Shown here in pieces: positions 17,494 to 26,756 of a stretch of 29,093 bases of DNA (the stretch's first letter is position 1; the number at the start of each line of letters is the position of its first letter). The notes under the pieces are model-generated. The model was given only the letters and a program-made list of their open reading frames with translations, did not search any database and was not told the origin of the DNA. The DNA is from an uncultured Bacteroidales bacterium (GTDB lineage: Bacteria; Bacteroidota; Bacteroidia; Bacteroidales; F082), in assembly GCA_937926515.1 (NCBI GenBank), contig CALAZZ010000212.1, positions 1-29,093 of the forward strand, written 5' to 3'. The position numbers and the translations under genes were made by a program.

Positions 17494-19458
17494 ATGACAG
17501 AGCAAGAAAAAAGAGACTTGGCAAACAGCCAATACACCGCAAGCAATATTCAGGTACTTGAAGGGCTGGAGGCAGTGCGTAAGCGCCCTGCCATGTACAT
17601 AGGTGATATCAGTGTAAAAGGACTTCATCACCTGGTCTATGAAGTGGTTGATAACTCCATTGATGAAGCTATGGTTGGTTATTGCGACCGAATTGATGTC
17701 ACCATACATCATGATAACTCAATCAGTGTCCAGGATAATGGACGTGGTATTCCCACTGGCCTGCATGAAAAGGAAAAAAAATCAGCCCTTGAAGTGGTGA
17801 TGACCGTATTGCATGCGGGAGGGAAATTTGATAAAGGTTCATACAAAGTTTCTGGCGGACTGCACGGAGTAGGTGTGAGCTGTGTGAATGCGCTATCTTC
17901 ACAACTTAAGGCCGAAGTATATCGCGAAGGCAAGCATTTTATTCAGGAGTATGAATGTGGAAAACCTTTATACCCCGTAAAGGTAATTGGCGAATCAAAT
18001 ATTAATGGCACCCGCATCACATTCTCACCGGATAAATCCATCTTTCTGAGCGTTAATTATGACTATAGTATTCTGGCTGCACGAATGCGGGAGCTTGCTT
18101 TCCTGAACAGGGGTATAAAGATTACTTTGACCGATGAACGTGAGAAAGATGAAGATGGCAATTATCTGAATGAAACATTTTACTCCGAAAACGGATTGCC
18201 GGATTTCATCAAATATCTGGATGAAAGTCGCGAAAAGCTTATACCAGATCCGATTTCAATCGAAGGGGAGCGCAGCGAAGTACCGGTGGAGATAGCCATA
18301 CAATACAACACCTCATTTGCAGAAAATCTGCATTCATATGTAAACAATATCAATACCCATGAGGGAGGAACTCATCTTGCAGGTTTCAGGCGTGGACTAA
18401 CCAGAACACTTAAAGCCTATGCCGACAAAACAGGAATGCTTGCCAAACTCAAATTCGACATAAGTGGAGATGACTTTCGCGAAGGCATGACAGCCATAAT
18501 CTCAGTACGAGTACCTGAACCTCAGTTTGAAGGACAAACAAAAACTAAACTGGGCAATAGTGAGGTCATGGGTATTGTGGACCAAATTGTAAGTGAGCAT
18601 CTTTCAAACTACCTCGAAGAAAACCCGAAAGAAGCCAAAACCATTGTAAATAAGGTTATCCTGGCTGCTACAGCTCGCCATGCTGCACGCAAAGCCAGGG
18701 AACTTGTACAGCGTAAAAGTGTTTTAGCAGGGTCGGGATTACCGGGTAAACTCTCCGATTGCAGTGAACGTGATCCGGCTTTGGCTGAAATTTACCTTGT
18801 TGAGGGTGACTCAGCCGGTGGCACTGCCAAGCAGGGCCGCGACAGACGTTTTCAGGCTATTTTACCGCTTAGGGGTAAAATCCTTAATGTTGAAAAAGCA
18901 ATGCCACACAAGATATTCGAAAGCGAAGAGATCAAAAATATTTTTACTGCCTTGGGAGTCACCGTGGGAACAGAAGAGGACAGCAAGGCACTTAACCTGG
19001 AAAAATTGCGCTATCATAAAGTAATTATCATGACTGATGCTGATATTGATGGCAGCCACATTGCTACCCTGATCCTGACTTTCTTTTTCAGATACATGAA
19101 CGAACTGATCGAAAGAGGTTACGTTTATATCGCTACACCACCTCTATATCTCATCCGTAAAGGAAAGAATGAGCAATATTGCTGGAGCGAAGAGGAAAGG
19201 GAGCAACTGGTTAAGGAATGGTCGGTCGATGGTACCGAAAAAGGAATTCACATCCAGCGTTACAAAGGTTTAGGTGAGATGAACGCCGAGCAGCTTTGGA
19301 CCACAACTATGGACCCTGCATTCAGGACACTCCGGCAGGTTACCATCGAAAACGGGATCGAAGCCGATCATGTATTTTCAATGCTGATGGGAGATGAAGT
19401 ACCACCCAGGCGGGAATTTATCGAAGCCAATGCCAAATATGCGCGAATTGATGCCTAA
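17494..19458 (+). CDS. gyrB: DNA gyrase subunit B
   Basis: 654 aa. ATPase subunit of the type II topoisomerase that introduces negative supercoils. The GHKL ATPase is complete: Glu50 and Asn54 in YEVVDNSIDEA, Asp81 in VQDNGRGIP, GGKFD, and GGLHGVG (121-127). The transducer follows, then the TOPRIM domain with Glu437 in LVEGDSAGG and the metal-binding Asp515/Asp517 in MTDADIDGSH, then QRYKGLGEMN near the C-terminus. At about 650 aa it is the short form without the extra insert of proteobacterial GyrB (about 800 aa). ParE is the alternative, but residues and length fit GyrB of Bacteroidota better. Arg144 in YREGK, matching the aminocoumarin-contact Arg136 of E. coli, is unchanged. It stands alone, without dnaA, recF or gyrA nearby. 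Confidence 0.95.
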   Translation: MTEQEKRDLANSQYTASNIQVLEGLEAVRKRPAMYIGDISVKGLHHLVYEVVDNSIDEAMVGYCDRIDVTIHHDNSISVQDNGRGIPTGLHEKEKKSALEVVMTVLHAGGKFDKGSYKVSGGLHGVGVSCVNALSSQLKAEVYREGKHFIQEYECGKPLYPVKVIGESNINGTRITFSPDKSIFLSVNYDYSILAARMRELAFLNRGIKITLTDEREKDEDGNYLNETFYSENGLPDFIKYLDESREKLIPDPISIEGERSEVPVEIAIQYNTSFAENLHSYVNNINTHEGGTHLAGFRRGLTRTLKAYADKTGMLAKLKFDISGDDFREGMTAIISVRVPEPQFEGQTKTKLGNSEVMGIVDQIVSEHLSNYLEENPKEAKTIVNKVILAATARHAARKARELVQRKSVLAGSGLPGKLSDCSERDPALAEIYLVEGDSAGGTAKQGRDRRFQAILPLRGKILNVEKAMPHKIFESEEIKNIFTALGVTVGTEEDSKALNLEKLRYHKVIIMTDADIDGSHIATLILTFFFRYMNELIERGYVYIATPPLYLIRKGKNEQYCWSEEEREQLVKEWSVDGTEKGIHIQRYKGLGEMNAEQLWTTTMDPAFRTLRQVTIENGIEADHVFSMLMGDEVPPRREFIEANAKYARIDA

Positions 19459-19503
19459 TCCAAGAGTAGGTGAACGTATTGGGATTTCGTAAGAATTTAT
19501 TGA

Positions 19504-21453
19504 CTATCGGGTAACACGTTTTATCCTTGCAAGGAGTTCAATCAACTTTTTAGTTTGTACAGGCTTATACAAAACTTCATCCATGCCGGCATCAATATAA
19601 GCTTGTCTGCTTTGCAACAGGGCATCTGCTGTTAAGGCTATAATAAATGGCTGTTTTGCCGGTTGCAATGATTCACGAATCAGTTTCGTAGCATCGAGGC
19701 CTCCCATCTCAGGCATTCGGATGTCCATTAAGATTACATCATAAACTCTTTCCCTGGCTGCTTCCACAGCAAGCTTGCCATTTTCAACGAGCTTAGGTTG
19801 ATACGAGTAACGATTAAGTACACCTTGTACGATTCGCTGGTTTATGGCATTATTATCGGCAACAAGTATTTCAAGTGGATGATATTCACCCAGGCGTTCA
19901 TCCGGGATAGGAACCTTTTGTAAGGTGTTTAAGCGATCAGCGTTGTTCTCCATAACCAGCGCAATTGCTTCGCCAAGCTCAATCATATCGAGCGGCTTCA
20001 ACAAAATCACTGTATCTTTCCTGATTACCGTAAGCCTGTCGTTGGCTTTCTCCGGATTTTTGATCAAAATATGAGGAATCTCTTTATGGCTTCTCACGCG
20101 ATCAATCAACTTCAGATCCAGCTTAAGTGATTCCTTTACATTACTCACAAGAAGATCGTACCCCTCCAACCATGACCCAAAAACAGGAATATCCTCATCC
20201 GTATGTTTTATACTCAACTCTAGTTGCCAATGTTTGCAATAATCTTTTAACAAATCATCATATAGTTTATTGGATGCAAGGAACAAAAGTTTTTTGCCTG
20301 TGGTTGGTACATGCAGGAGCTCTTCCTGAATATCACCTAGAGCAATGTCGGCACTTTTGAGGGGTATTTTTACTGTAAAAACAGAACCTTTCCCCAGCTC
20401 TGACTCAACCGTGATCTTCCCGTTCATCATTTGTACCAGGTTCTGGCAGATCGCAAGTCCAAGACCAACACCGCTTTTATCTCCATTGTTACTTCCTTCG
20501 AGTTTAGTAAAAGGTTTAAATAATGTTGGAATGGTTTGTTTATCAATTCCTTTTCCTGTATCCTCCACAGAAAAACAAAGCAGTTTATGGTCTGAATTAC
20601 AATAGTTTACTTTTAATTTGACATATCCCCTATTTGTAAATTTAATGCCATTTTCGATCAGGTTCAATAAAATCTGCCTTATGCGCAGGTCATCACCTAA
20701 AAACGTATGTGGACAGCCGGGAGAAATATGAATTAATAAATCCAGTTTTTGTTCAATTGCAATGGGAAGCAAGGCATGTATTGATTCTGAAATGGTATCA
20801 TATAAGTTAAAAGGATGATCCCGAAGTTTAACAAGACCGGCCTCAAGCCTGTTAAAGTCAAGTAGATCGTTGATCAATCCCACAATTTTATTTCCACTTT
20901 CGCGGATAATCTTTGAATAGAATCTTTGTTTGCTATTGAGTGAGGTATCCTGCATCAATTCTGCCATACCTGTAATGGCGTTCAGCGGGGTACGAACTTG
21001 TTGACTTAATCTGTCGAGCATTCTGTCCTTATAAGCTAATGCTTCAAGTGCATTGCGACGGGCAGCCTCTAATTCGTTACGCATATTTTCCCTTCGTATG
21101 CTACCCTTTATAGACTTCATCAGCTCAATTGAAGTGATCTCATTTCTGATGAGATAATCCTGGACACCTTCTTCAAGTTCGGTAATTACATGTTCAACAT
21201 CCTTATTGTTACAGATTAAGATAAATGGCAATTTTGAAAAACGCTCCATTAACTCGATGTGCAACGGAGTCTGGTTGCTTGCCGGCTCTGACCATTCAAT
21301 TATGACAACATCAATTGCCTGCTCAACCAACAGCTGGATAATTTCAGCTTTCTCACCGGGCGATATAGACCATACCATTGACTTGGAATTAAGAATATGC
21401 TCCTTGATTTCAGCTATGTCAGATGCTTTGGATGTTATTACTAACAAATTCAT
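19504..21453 (-). CDS. Hybrid sensor kinase-like protein lacking the phospho-accepting histidine
   Basis: 649 aa, cytoplasmic, no membrane segment. An N-terminal receiver-like domain (1-120) has Glu53 (VVIIEW) where the phospho-Asp should be and lacks the acidic pocket. A short coiled coil (about 122-145) leads to a HisKA region (145-210) reading LSQQVRTPLNAI, so the usual His is Gln151. The HATPase domain (about 250-365) looks intact: N box with Asn264 and Asn268 (LLNLIENGIKF), VEDTGKGI (Asp298) and GVGLGLAI. A second receiver-like domain (about 385-500) is also degenerate. The C-terminal receiver (527-645) is complete: Asp533, phospho-acceptor Asp577 in LMDIRMPEMGG, Lys630. It lies 64 bases after xdhB on the same strand, so it may share that transcript, and is convergent with gyrB. 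It cannot autophosphorylate in the normal way. Confidence 0.9.
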   Translation of the reverse strand: MNLLVITSKASDIAEIKEHILNSKSMVWSISPGEKAEIIQLLVEQAIDVVIIEWSEPASNQTPLHIELMERFSKLPFILICNNKDVEHVITELEEGVQDYLIRNEITSIELMKSIKGSIRRENMRNELEAARRNALEALAYKDRMLDRLSQQVRTPLNAITGMAELMQDTSLNSKQRFYSKIIRESGNKIVGLINDLLDFNRLEAGLVKLRDHPFNLYDTISESIHALLPIAIEQKLDLLIHISPGCPHTFLGDDLRIRQILLNLIENGIKFTNRGYVKLKVNYCNSDHKLLCFSVEDTGKGIDKQTIPTLFKPFTKLEGSNNGDKSGVGLGLAICQNLVQMMNGKITVESELGKGSVFTVKIPLKSADIALGDIQEELLHVPTTGKKLLFLASNKLYDDLLKDYCKHWQLELSIKHTDEDIPVFGSWLEGYDLLVSNVKESLKLDLKLIDRVRSHKEIPHILIKNPEKANDRLTVIRKDTVILLKPLDMIELGEAIALVMENNADRLNTLQKVPIPDERLGEYHPLEILVADNNAINQRIVQGVLNRYSYQPKLVENGKLAVEAARERVYDVILMDIRMPEMGGLDATKLIRESLQPAKQPFIIALTADALLQSRQAYIDAGMDEVLYKPVQTKKLIELLARIKRVTR

Positions 21454-21517
21454 GATTGAAGAATTCTCAAATTTTTATCTAATGCCATTAATATCTGAAT
21501 TGTCCATCGAACTGTTA

Positions 21518-23833
21518 TCAATCCTTTTTAGACCTTAATCTTTTTATTGACAATAAAATTAATTCATTATTAGCAGGCAGTTCGAATTCAGGTTCAAATT
21601 TATGATCAGATACAGCAGAAATTGCATCCTTGATAGCCATCCAGGTAGAGAATGCGAGCATAAAAGGAGGCTCACCAACAGCCTTACTCTTTCGTATTAC
21701 ATTCGGATTGGGTGCACGGTCCAAAAGCTCCACCCTAAGGTCCTCTGGCAGGTCACCAATTCCAGGAATTTTGTAGGTGTCAGGAGAATGGTTTAACAGT
21801 TTACCATCATCAGCCCAGCGTAAGGTCTCAGTGGTACACCATCCCACGCCCTGAATAAATCCTCCTACCACCTGGCCCCTGTCAATTGCCTCATTTATTG
21901 AGTCGCCGACATCATGAATGATATCAGTTCGTAAAGATCGGTGCATTCCGGTAAGTGTATCAACCAATACTTCTGAAACAGCCATTCCGAAAGCAAAATA
22001 ATGGAATGGATGTCCTTTGCCGGCTTCTTTATCAAAATTCAACCCAGGTGTAGCATAATATCCTGTTGCACTTAAACTTACCATATCCTTATGGGCTTGT
22101 TTTGCTAATTCTGTCATTGCAACTCGGTTATCCGTGTTATTTACATCTATGGCAAACCCATCCTTGAAAAGAATTGCATCATCCATTTTCTCGCTTGATG
22201 CAAGGTGCAGCAGTTTAGCTGCAACCGGGCGCAATCGCCCCAGAATCTTATGTATGGCATCACGCACAGCCATCCCATTCAGGTCAGTTCCTGAAGAAGC
22301 TGCAGTCGGGGAAGTGTTGGGCACCTTTGAGGTATTTGTAGCATTTACTTTTATCTGATCCATTGGAATGCCGGATTCCAAACAGGCAATTTGTAATATT
22401 TTCGTGTGCAGCCCCTGCCCCATCTCAGTACCACCGTGATTCACCAGTAGTGTTCCATCTTTATAAAGGTTTACCAATGCACCGGCCTGATTTAAAAAGG
22501 ATGTCGTAAAAGATATTCCAAATTTGACAGGGGTAAGTGCTAAACCCTTCTTATAATGCTTATGCTGATTGTTATATTCGTTGACTTCATTTCTTCTGTT
22601 TTTATAATCACTGGATTTGATAAGTTTATCCCACATGGTAAACAAGCGATTGCGTTCAACGACCTGTCCGTAGTGAGTCTTATTGTGTGTGTCGATGCCA
22701 TAAAAATTACGGTATCGAACTTCGGCTGCATCTATATTTAGAAAACGTGCAATTCTGTCAATTGCCTGTTCTATGACAGCCATGCCCTGTGGGCCGCCAA
22801 ATCCTCTGAATGCGGTATTTGAAGGCAAATTGGTTCTCCACATCGTTCCTGTTGCCATCATATTAGGAATATAATAGCAGTTCTCAGCATGAAATAACGC
22901 CCTTTCCAAAATGGCCATCGAAAGATCGGTTGCCATTCCAGCATCTCCGTTCATATCAACTATATAGGCAGTTATCAGTCCGTCCTGATCAAAACCGATT
23001 TCATACTTTGACAAGAACCGATGCCGCTTACCGGTATATTTTTGATCATCGTCACGAAATAAACTTATCTTAACCGGTGATCTTGTAGCATCAGCCAAAA
23101 GCGCTGCCCAAGCCGCAAGATGATTTGCCTGAGTTTCCTTTCCTCCAAATCCGCCTCCCATACGTTTGACCTCGCATTCAACCTGGTTGGCTTTCAAACC
23201 AAGCACTCCTGCCACAACCTGTTGGGTTTCGGAAGGGTTTTGTGAGGAGGCATAAACTTTCATTTCACGGTTCTCTCCAGGAACGCACATGGCTGCCTGA
23301 GTTTCAAGGTACCAATGTTCCTGCCCGCCTATCTTCAAGCTTCCCTTCAAACGATGCTTGCTGGATTTCATCGCTTTTTCGGGATGGCCACAGGCAATGC
23401 GCTTTGTGGGAGCCAGTTTCATGTTTTTCTCTATGGCTTCTTCCAATGTGAGTACAGGCTTAAGTTCTTTAAACCGGATTTTGATCAGCTTTTCTGCCTG
23501 TATTGCAGTTTCTTCATCGCAAGCAGCAATCAAGAACATAGCTTGCCCAATACAATTCACGAGATCCTTAGCCAGGCAAGGCTCATCGTGAACAAGATGA
23601 TTCAGTTGGTTAATTCCGGGAATACGGGTGTGGTCCAAAATATCAACAACTCCCCGCAACTTCAATGCTGCGCTCAAGTCATACCCTATGATACAGGCAT
23701 GAGCCAATGGGCTGAAAACGACTCGGCCAACCAAAGTATTTTCTGATGGTTGCATATCTGCAACATACACAGCTTCGCCAGTTACATGTCCTACTGCACT
23801 CTCGTGAGGCCTTTTACTCTTGTTTTGCATCAT
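21518..23833 (-). CDS. xdhB: Xanthine dehydrogenase, molybdopterin-binding subunit
   Basis: 771 aa. Large subunit of the molybdenum hydroxylase that oxidises hypoxanthine and xanthine to uric acid. The family signatures are present: MGGGFGGKET (225-234), NTAFRGFGGPQ (339-349), the GTEMGQGLHTK segment (468-478) and AVGEPP (718-723). Compared with bovine xanthine oxidase, the substrate-binding Glu802 and Arg880 correspond to Glu233 and Arg343, and the catalytic base Glu1261 to Glu721. Having all three favours xanthine over aldehydes or nicotinate. The start lies 3 bases after the stop of the small-subunit gene. The two-subunit split matches the XdhA/XdhB arrangement known in Pseudomonas and Rhodobacter. 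Confidence 0.95.
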   Translation of the reverse strand: MMQNKSKRPHESAVGHVTGEAVYVADMQPSENTLVGRVVFSPLAHACIIGYDLSAALKLRGVVDILDHTRIPGINQLNHLVHDEPCLAKDLVNCIGQAMFLIAACDEETAIQAEKLIKIRFKELKPVLTLEEAIEKNMKLAPTKRIACGHPEKAMKSSKHRLKGSLKIGGQEHWYLETQAAMCVPGENREMKVYASSQNPSETQQVVAGVLGLKANQVECEVKRMGGGFGGKETQANHLAAWAALLADATRSPVKISLFRDDDQKYTGKRHRFLSKYEIGFDQDGLITAYIVDMNGDAGMATDLSMAILERALFHAENCYYIPNMMATGTMWRTNLPSNTAFRGFGGPQGMAVIEQAIDRIARFLNIDAAEVRYRNFYGIDTHNKTHYGQVVERNRLFTMWDKLIKSSDYKNRRNEVNEYNNQHKHYKKGLALTPVKFGISFTTSFLNQAGALVNLYKDGTLLVNHGGTEMGQGLHTKILQIACLESGIPMDQIKVNATNTSKVPNTSPTAASSGTDLNGMAVRDAIHKILGRLRPVAAKLLHLASSEKMDDAILFKDGFAIDVNNTDNRVAMTELAKQAHKDMVSLSATGYYATPGLNFDKEAGKGHPFHYFAFGMAVSEVLVDTLTGMHRSLRTDIIHDVGDSINEAIDRGQVVGGFIQGVGWCTTETLRWADDGKLLNHSPDTYKIPGIGDLPEDLRVELLDRAPNPNVIRKSKAVGEPPFMLAFSTWMAIKDAISAVSDHKFEPEFELPANNELILLSIKRLRSKKD

Positions 23834-23836
23834 AGG

Positions 23837-25297
23837 CTAAACCGGATTTGATAAACTTTGAATATACATTTTCTTCAAAAGATTTCTTGCAACATACATG
23901 CGATATTCCTTACCGGAACGAGCATCGGAAATAGGGGTGAAATCAGCTTCAATATAAGGCAATGCTTGTTCAATGGTTTCAATGCTCCAGGTCTTGCCCA
24001 AAATAAACTTCTCAGTATTAATGGCCCGCTTTACGCTGGCAGCCATACCACCATAAATGAGAATGACCTCTTCAACTTTCTTATGATTATCCTTCCTGAG
24101 TCGAATGGCAATATTCACGGTTGAAATGTCCAGATCACGCCTTGTTGATACCTTGGCTGTTTGTATGAGCACTCCGTCTGACTGATCCTGCAATCCAATT
24201 CCTATCAGTAATTCATCAGGTAAGAGGCTATTTTTTCGATAACCCGTAATATAATCCTCCACCTCAACCCAACGCTGCCCTTGGCTACCAGCTAGTTTTA
24301 ACCTTGCTTTTAATGCAATCATCAAGGGTATCAGGTCACCAATGGGTGATGCAGTGGATAAGTTCCCTCCTATTGTTGCAACATTCCTAATTTGTATTGA
24401 AGCAAATACATCCAGCATTGGAAGTAAAGGTTTGTAATAATTGCTGGCCCACTCCCTGAATTTCTCAATGGTAACTCCACTGCCAAGAAAGGTAAATCTA
24501 TTACGTTTCTCGATTACTTTCAACTCTTCAATTGCTGACAAATCAATAATTTTCGCTGGGTATTCCCATGTTTTGTTTTGTCTTATGGCTGTATCAGTTG
24601 CACCATTAATTACCGTTGCATCCGGATGAGCAGTCCGCAGAGCTATTGCTTGTTCCAAAGTAGAGGGCAAAAAGTAACTCTGAACCGATGTTTGCAGACT
24701 GACTTTAGAAGTCGAGGATTTAATTGCTTTTAGCCTTTCTATAGTTTCTTTTTTACTGTCGCTGAATTGATCTGGTTTACGGGCATTGCAACATGCACTG
24801 GCAGCTTCTAAAATAGGTTCATAACCGGTACATCTGCACAGATTCCCTGCAAGGTTATCACAAATGTAATCTTTGTTTGGGATTGCATCATTTTTATACA
24901 ATGCAAACAATGCCATGACAAAGCCTGGTGTACAAAAACCACATTGCGAACCATGGTGTTCGATCATTGCAGTCTGTACCGGATGAAGCTGCAAATTACT
25001 GCCCTGACGAATGGCCAGGTTTTCAACGGTTATCAATTGCTTGCCGTGCAATGCAGGTAAAAAAAGCAAGCAAGAATCAATTGCCTGATATACCAATTCA
25101 TTATCCTCATCGACAGATGCTATCACAACAGTACATGCCCCGCAGTCGCCTTCGGCACAGCCCTCTTTGGTTCCTTTGTATCCTGGCTGCATCCGCAGAT
25201 AGTTAAGCACTGTCGTGGAAGGCCTGAAAGCTACTTGACCAAAATCAATCGTGATCAGCTTATCATGGTGTAGGAATTGAATTAAATTAGGCTTCAT
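23837..25297 (-). CDS. xdhA: Xanthine dehydrogenase, 2Fe-2S and FAD subunit
   Basis: 486 aa, electron-transfer subunit passing electrons from molybdenum via two 2Fe-2S clusters to FAD and NAD+. The plant-ferredoxin-type cluster is bound by Cys47, Cys52, Cys55 (GCAEGDCGAC) and Cys77. The second cluster uses Cys119 and Cys122 (SQCGFC) plus Cys154 and Cys156 (NLCRCTGYEP). The FAD domain follows from about 210, with VINGATD (229-235) and IRNVATIGGNLSTASPIGD (303-321). Its start overlaps the xdhC stop by 11 bases, so the subunits and the maturation factor are made together. Confidence 0.95.
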   Translation of the reverse strand: MKPNLIQFLHHDKLITIDFGQVAFRPSTTVLNYLRMQPGYKGTKEGCAEGDCGACTVVIASVDEDNELVYQAIDSCLLFLPALHGKQLITVENLAIRQGSNLQLHPVQTAMIEHHGSQCGFCTPGFVMALFALYKNDAIPNKDYICDNLAGNLCRCTGYEPILEAASACCNARKPDQFSDSKKETIERLKAIKSSTSKVSLQTSVQSYFLPSTLEQAIALRTAHPDATVINGATDTAIRQNKTWEYPAKIIDLSAIEELKVIEKRNRFTFLGSGVTIEKFREWASNYYKPLLPMLDVFASIQIRNVATIGGNLSTASPIGDLIPLMIALKARLKLAGSQGQRWVEVEDYITGYRKNSLLPDELLIGIGLQDQSDGVLIQTAKVSTRRDLDISTVNIAIRLRKDNHKKVEEVILIYGGMAASVKRAINTEKFILGKTWSIETIEQALPYIEADFTPISDARSGKEYRMYVARNLLKKMYIQSLSNPV

Positions 25298-26063
25298 TGT
25301 GGCAGCTGTTTTTTATGTCAGTTAATCTGGCAGCTATACTAAGTGCAATTTCAAATGGTGTTTCAGTCCGAAATGGAATCCCAACAGGCATATCCACATT
25401 ATTTACCTGGTTTTCACTTATACCCTTGTTCTCAATAAGTTTCTTCTTAATTGTGGCCACCTTGCGCTTACTCCCTATCATGCCGATATAAGCGAATTTT
25501 CGTTTACTCAGGATACCAACCAATGCTTCATCAAGCGCATGCTCATAAGTTGCAATCACAATGTATGCTTTGGTGTTATCAAGCAATTGCTCTGCAAATT
25601 TGATCACATCGGTATTTATACAGGTGGCTCCAAAAGCTTCAATTGAATTAAAAATGCCATCTCGCTCATCAATATAGGTCACCCAAAACCCTAACTTAGA
25701 TGCCAGTGGACCCAACTCGCGCCCAATATGACCAGCCCCGAATATATACAGTTCAGGTCTTTTTGCGAAGGGCTCGATATAAACTGTCATGCTTCCTCCG
25801 CATTGCATATCAAGGTCGCAATCCAATTGATATTGCTTTGTGATAATTTTCCCGGTCTTGATGGCTTCGAGGGCATCATGCTGAACCTGCATTTCAAAGG
25901 CTCCACCTCCCACAGTGCCTGTAGATGAACCATCAGCAAATACAATCATTTTGGAGCCTGCTTTACGTGGTGTAGACCCCTGTGAATCTGTGATAACACA
26001 AAATGAAAATGCAGTATTATCATTTATAAACCCTGCCATTTCCTCAAAAACATTTTTAATCAT
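25287..26063 (-). CDS. xdhC: XdhC/CoxI-family molybdenum cofactor insertion factor
   Basis: 258 aa. XdhC proteins bind molybdopterin, take part in its sulfuration and hand it to xanthine dehydrogenase. The N-terminal XdhC/CoxI domain carries DSQGSTPRKAGSKM, TGTVGGGAFE and MQCGGSMTVYIEP. The C-terminal Rossmann part has LYIFGAGHIG, the ATYEHALDEAL segment, YIGMIGSKRK and TETPFEIALSIAARL. It is first in the xdhC-xdhA-xdhB order, which is less common than xdhABC. A -7 element sits about 33 bases upstream. No other molybdenum cofactor gene is in the window. Confidence 0.92.
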   Translation of the reverse strand: MIKNVFEEMAGFINDNTAFSFCVITDSQGSTPRKAGSKMIVFADGSSTGTVGGGAFEMQVQHDALEAIKTGKIITKQYQLDCDLDMQCGGSMTVYIEPFAKRPELYIFGAGHIGRELGPLASKLGFWVTYIDERDGIFNSIEAFGATCINTDVIKFAEQLLDNTKAYIVIATYEHALDEALVGILSKRKFAYIGMIGSKRKVATIKKKLIENKGISENQVNNVDMPVGIPFRTETPFEIALSIAARLTDIKNSCHNEA

Positions 26064-26095
26064 TGTGATGTTTTTAATCTACATTAGGTAATATT

Positions 26096-26103
26096 CAAAA
26101 ATA
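26096..26103 (-). promoter_or_regulatory. -7 element of the xdh operon
   Basis: The minus strand reads TATTTTTG, an exact TAnnTTTG, 33 bases before xdhC. A TTTG (CAAA on the plus strand, 26127-26130) lies 23 bases further up, at the edge of the accepted spacing. Confidence 0.45.
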
Positions 26104-26167
26104 CACAAATAAACAATGAGGCTGGTCAAATGCACATCAAACAACAGTTGGGAAATAAGTATTGATC

Positions 26168-26527
26168 CTATTGATAGAGCTGGTCACGCATTTTTTTTTG
26201 CAGCCCAGCCACAATCAGATTATAAGACTCATCAATCCATGTTCTGATTCTGCTATTGTCCGATACCTGTTCCATATCAACCATATACCAATGCATCTTA
26301 TTCATGTGGTAGCCGGGTTTAACTTCAGCATAGCGATCAAGTCGGTCTGCAACATTTTCAGGCTTTCCTTTAATATTGATATGTAGGGGTCCTTCAAGGT
26401 TTACCAGGAGAAATATCTTACCACAAACCTTAAACACCAAGGTATCATCGCCAAACGGCATCCCTTCTGATACCTTTGTTTTTTCGAGACAGTACGTCCT
26501 TATCTCTTCTATATTCACAACAGACAA
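26168..26527 (-). CDS. MmcQ/YjbR-family protein
   Basis: 119 aa, the usual size of the family. Typical motifs are visible: an N-terminal IEEIRTYCLEK helix, EGMPFGDDTLVFKVCGKIFLLV, then VKPGYHMNKMHWYMVDM and a C-terminal helix DESYNLIVAGLQKK. YjbR-like proteins have a double-wing fold with suggested DNA binding, but their physiological role is not well defined. It is monocistronic, 104 bases upstream of xdhC in the same direction and divergent from the peptidase gene. I saw no clear -7 element. Confidence 0.88.
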   Translation of the reverse strand: MSVVNIEEIRTYCLEKTKVSEGMPFGDDTLVFKVCGKIFLLVNLEGPLHINIKGKPENVADRLDRYAEVKPGYHMNKMHWYMVDMEQVSDNSRIRTWIDESYNLIVAGLQKKMRDQLYQ

Positions 26528-26699
26528 TCAATTTAAATTAAAAATGTAAAAATAAGTCCTTTTACTAAAAGCATGAAGCATGTGCATGACCACAGGGAAT
26601 TTATTAACCTTACCGAATTCCGTTCAATCTAATGCAATTTTCATATTCGGTATAACACTTGCAGTACAGTAATTATATCAAGCAATTGAGACTTCACCA

Positions 26700-26728
26700 T
26701 TTGATATCGATCGAATTGGTTAACTTTG
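26700..26728 (+). promoter_or_regulatory. Promoter of the M28 peptidase gene
   Basis: TTTG (26700-26703), 17 bases, then TAACTTTG (26721-26728), with the same spacing as the rnpB promoter. The start codon follows 28 bases later, giving a leader of about 20 bases. Confidence 0.75.
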
Positions 26729-26756
26729 TGCCTCACTAATTACAGCAAAATAACAC

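Noticed and set aside
23315..23746. A 143-codon frame antisense to xdhB
   Set aside because: The opposite strand encodes conserved xanthine dehydrogenase sequence; the antisense product shows no recognisable motif.
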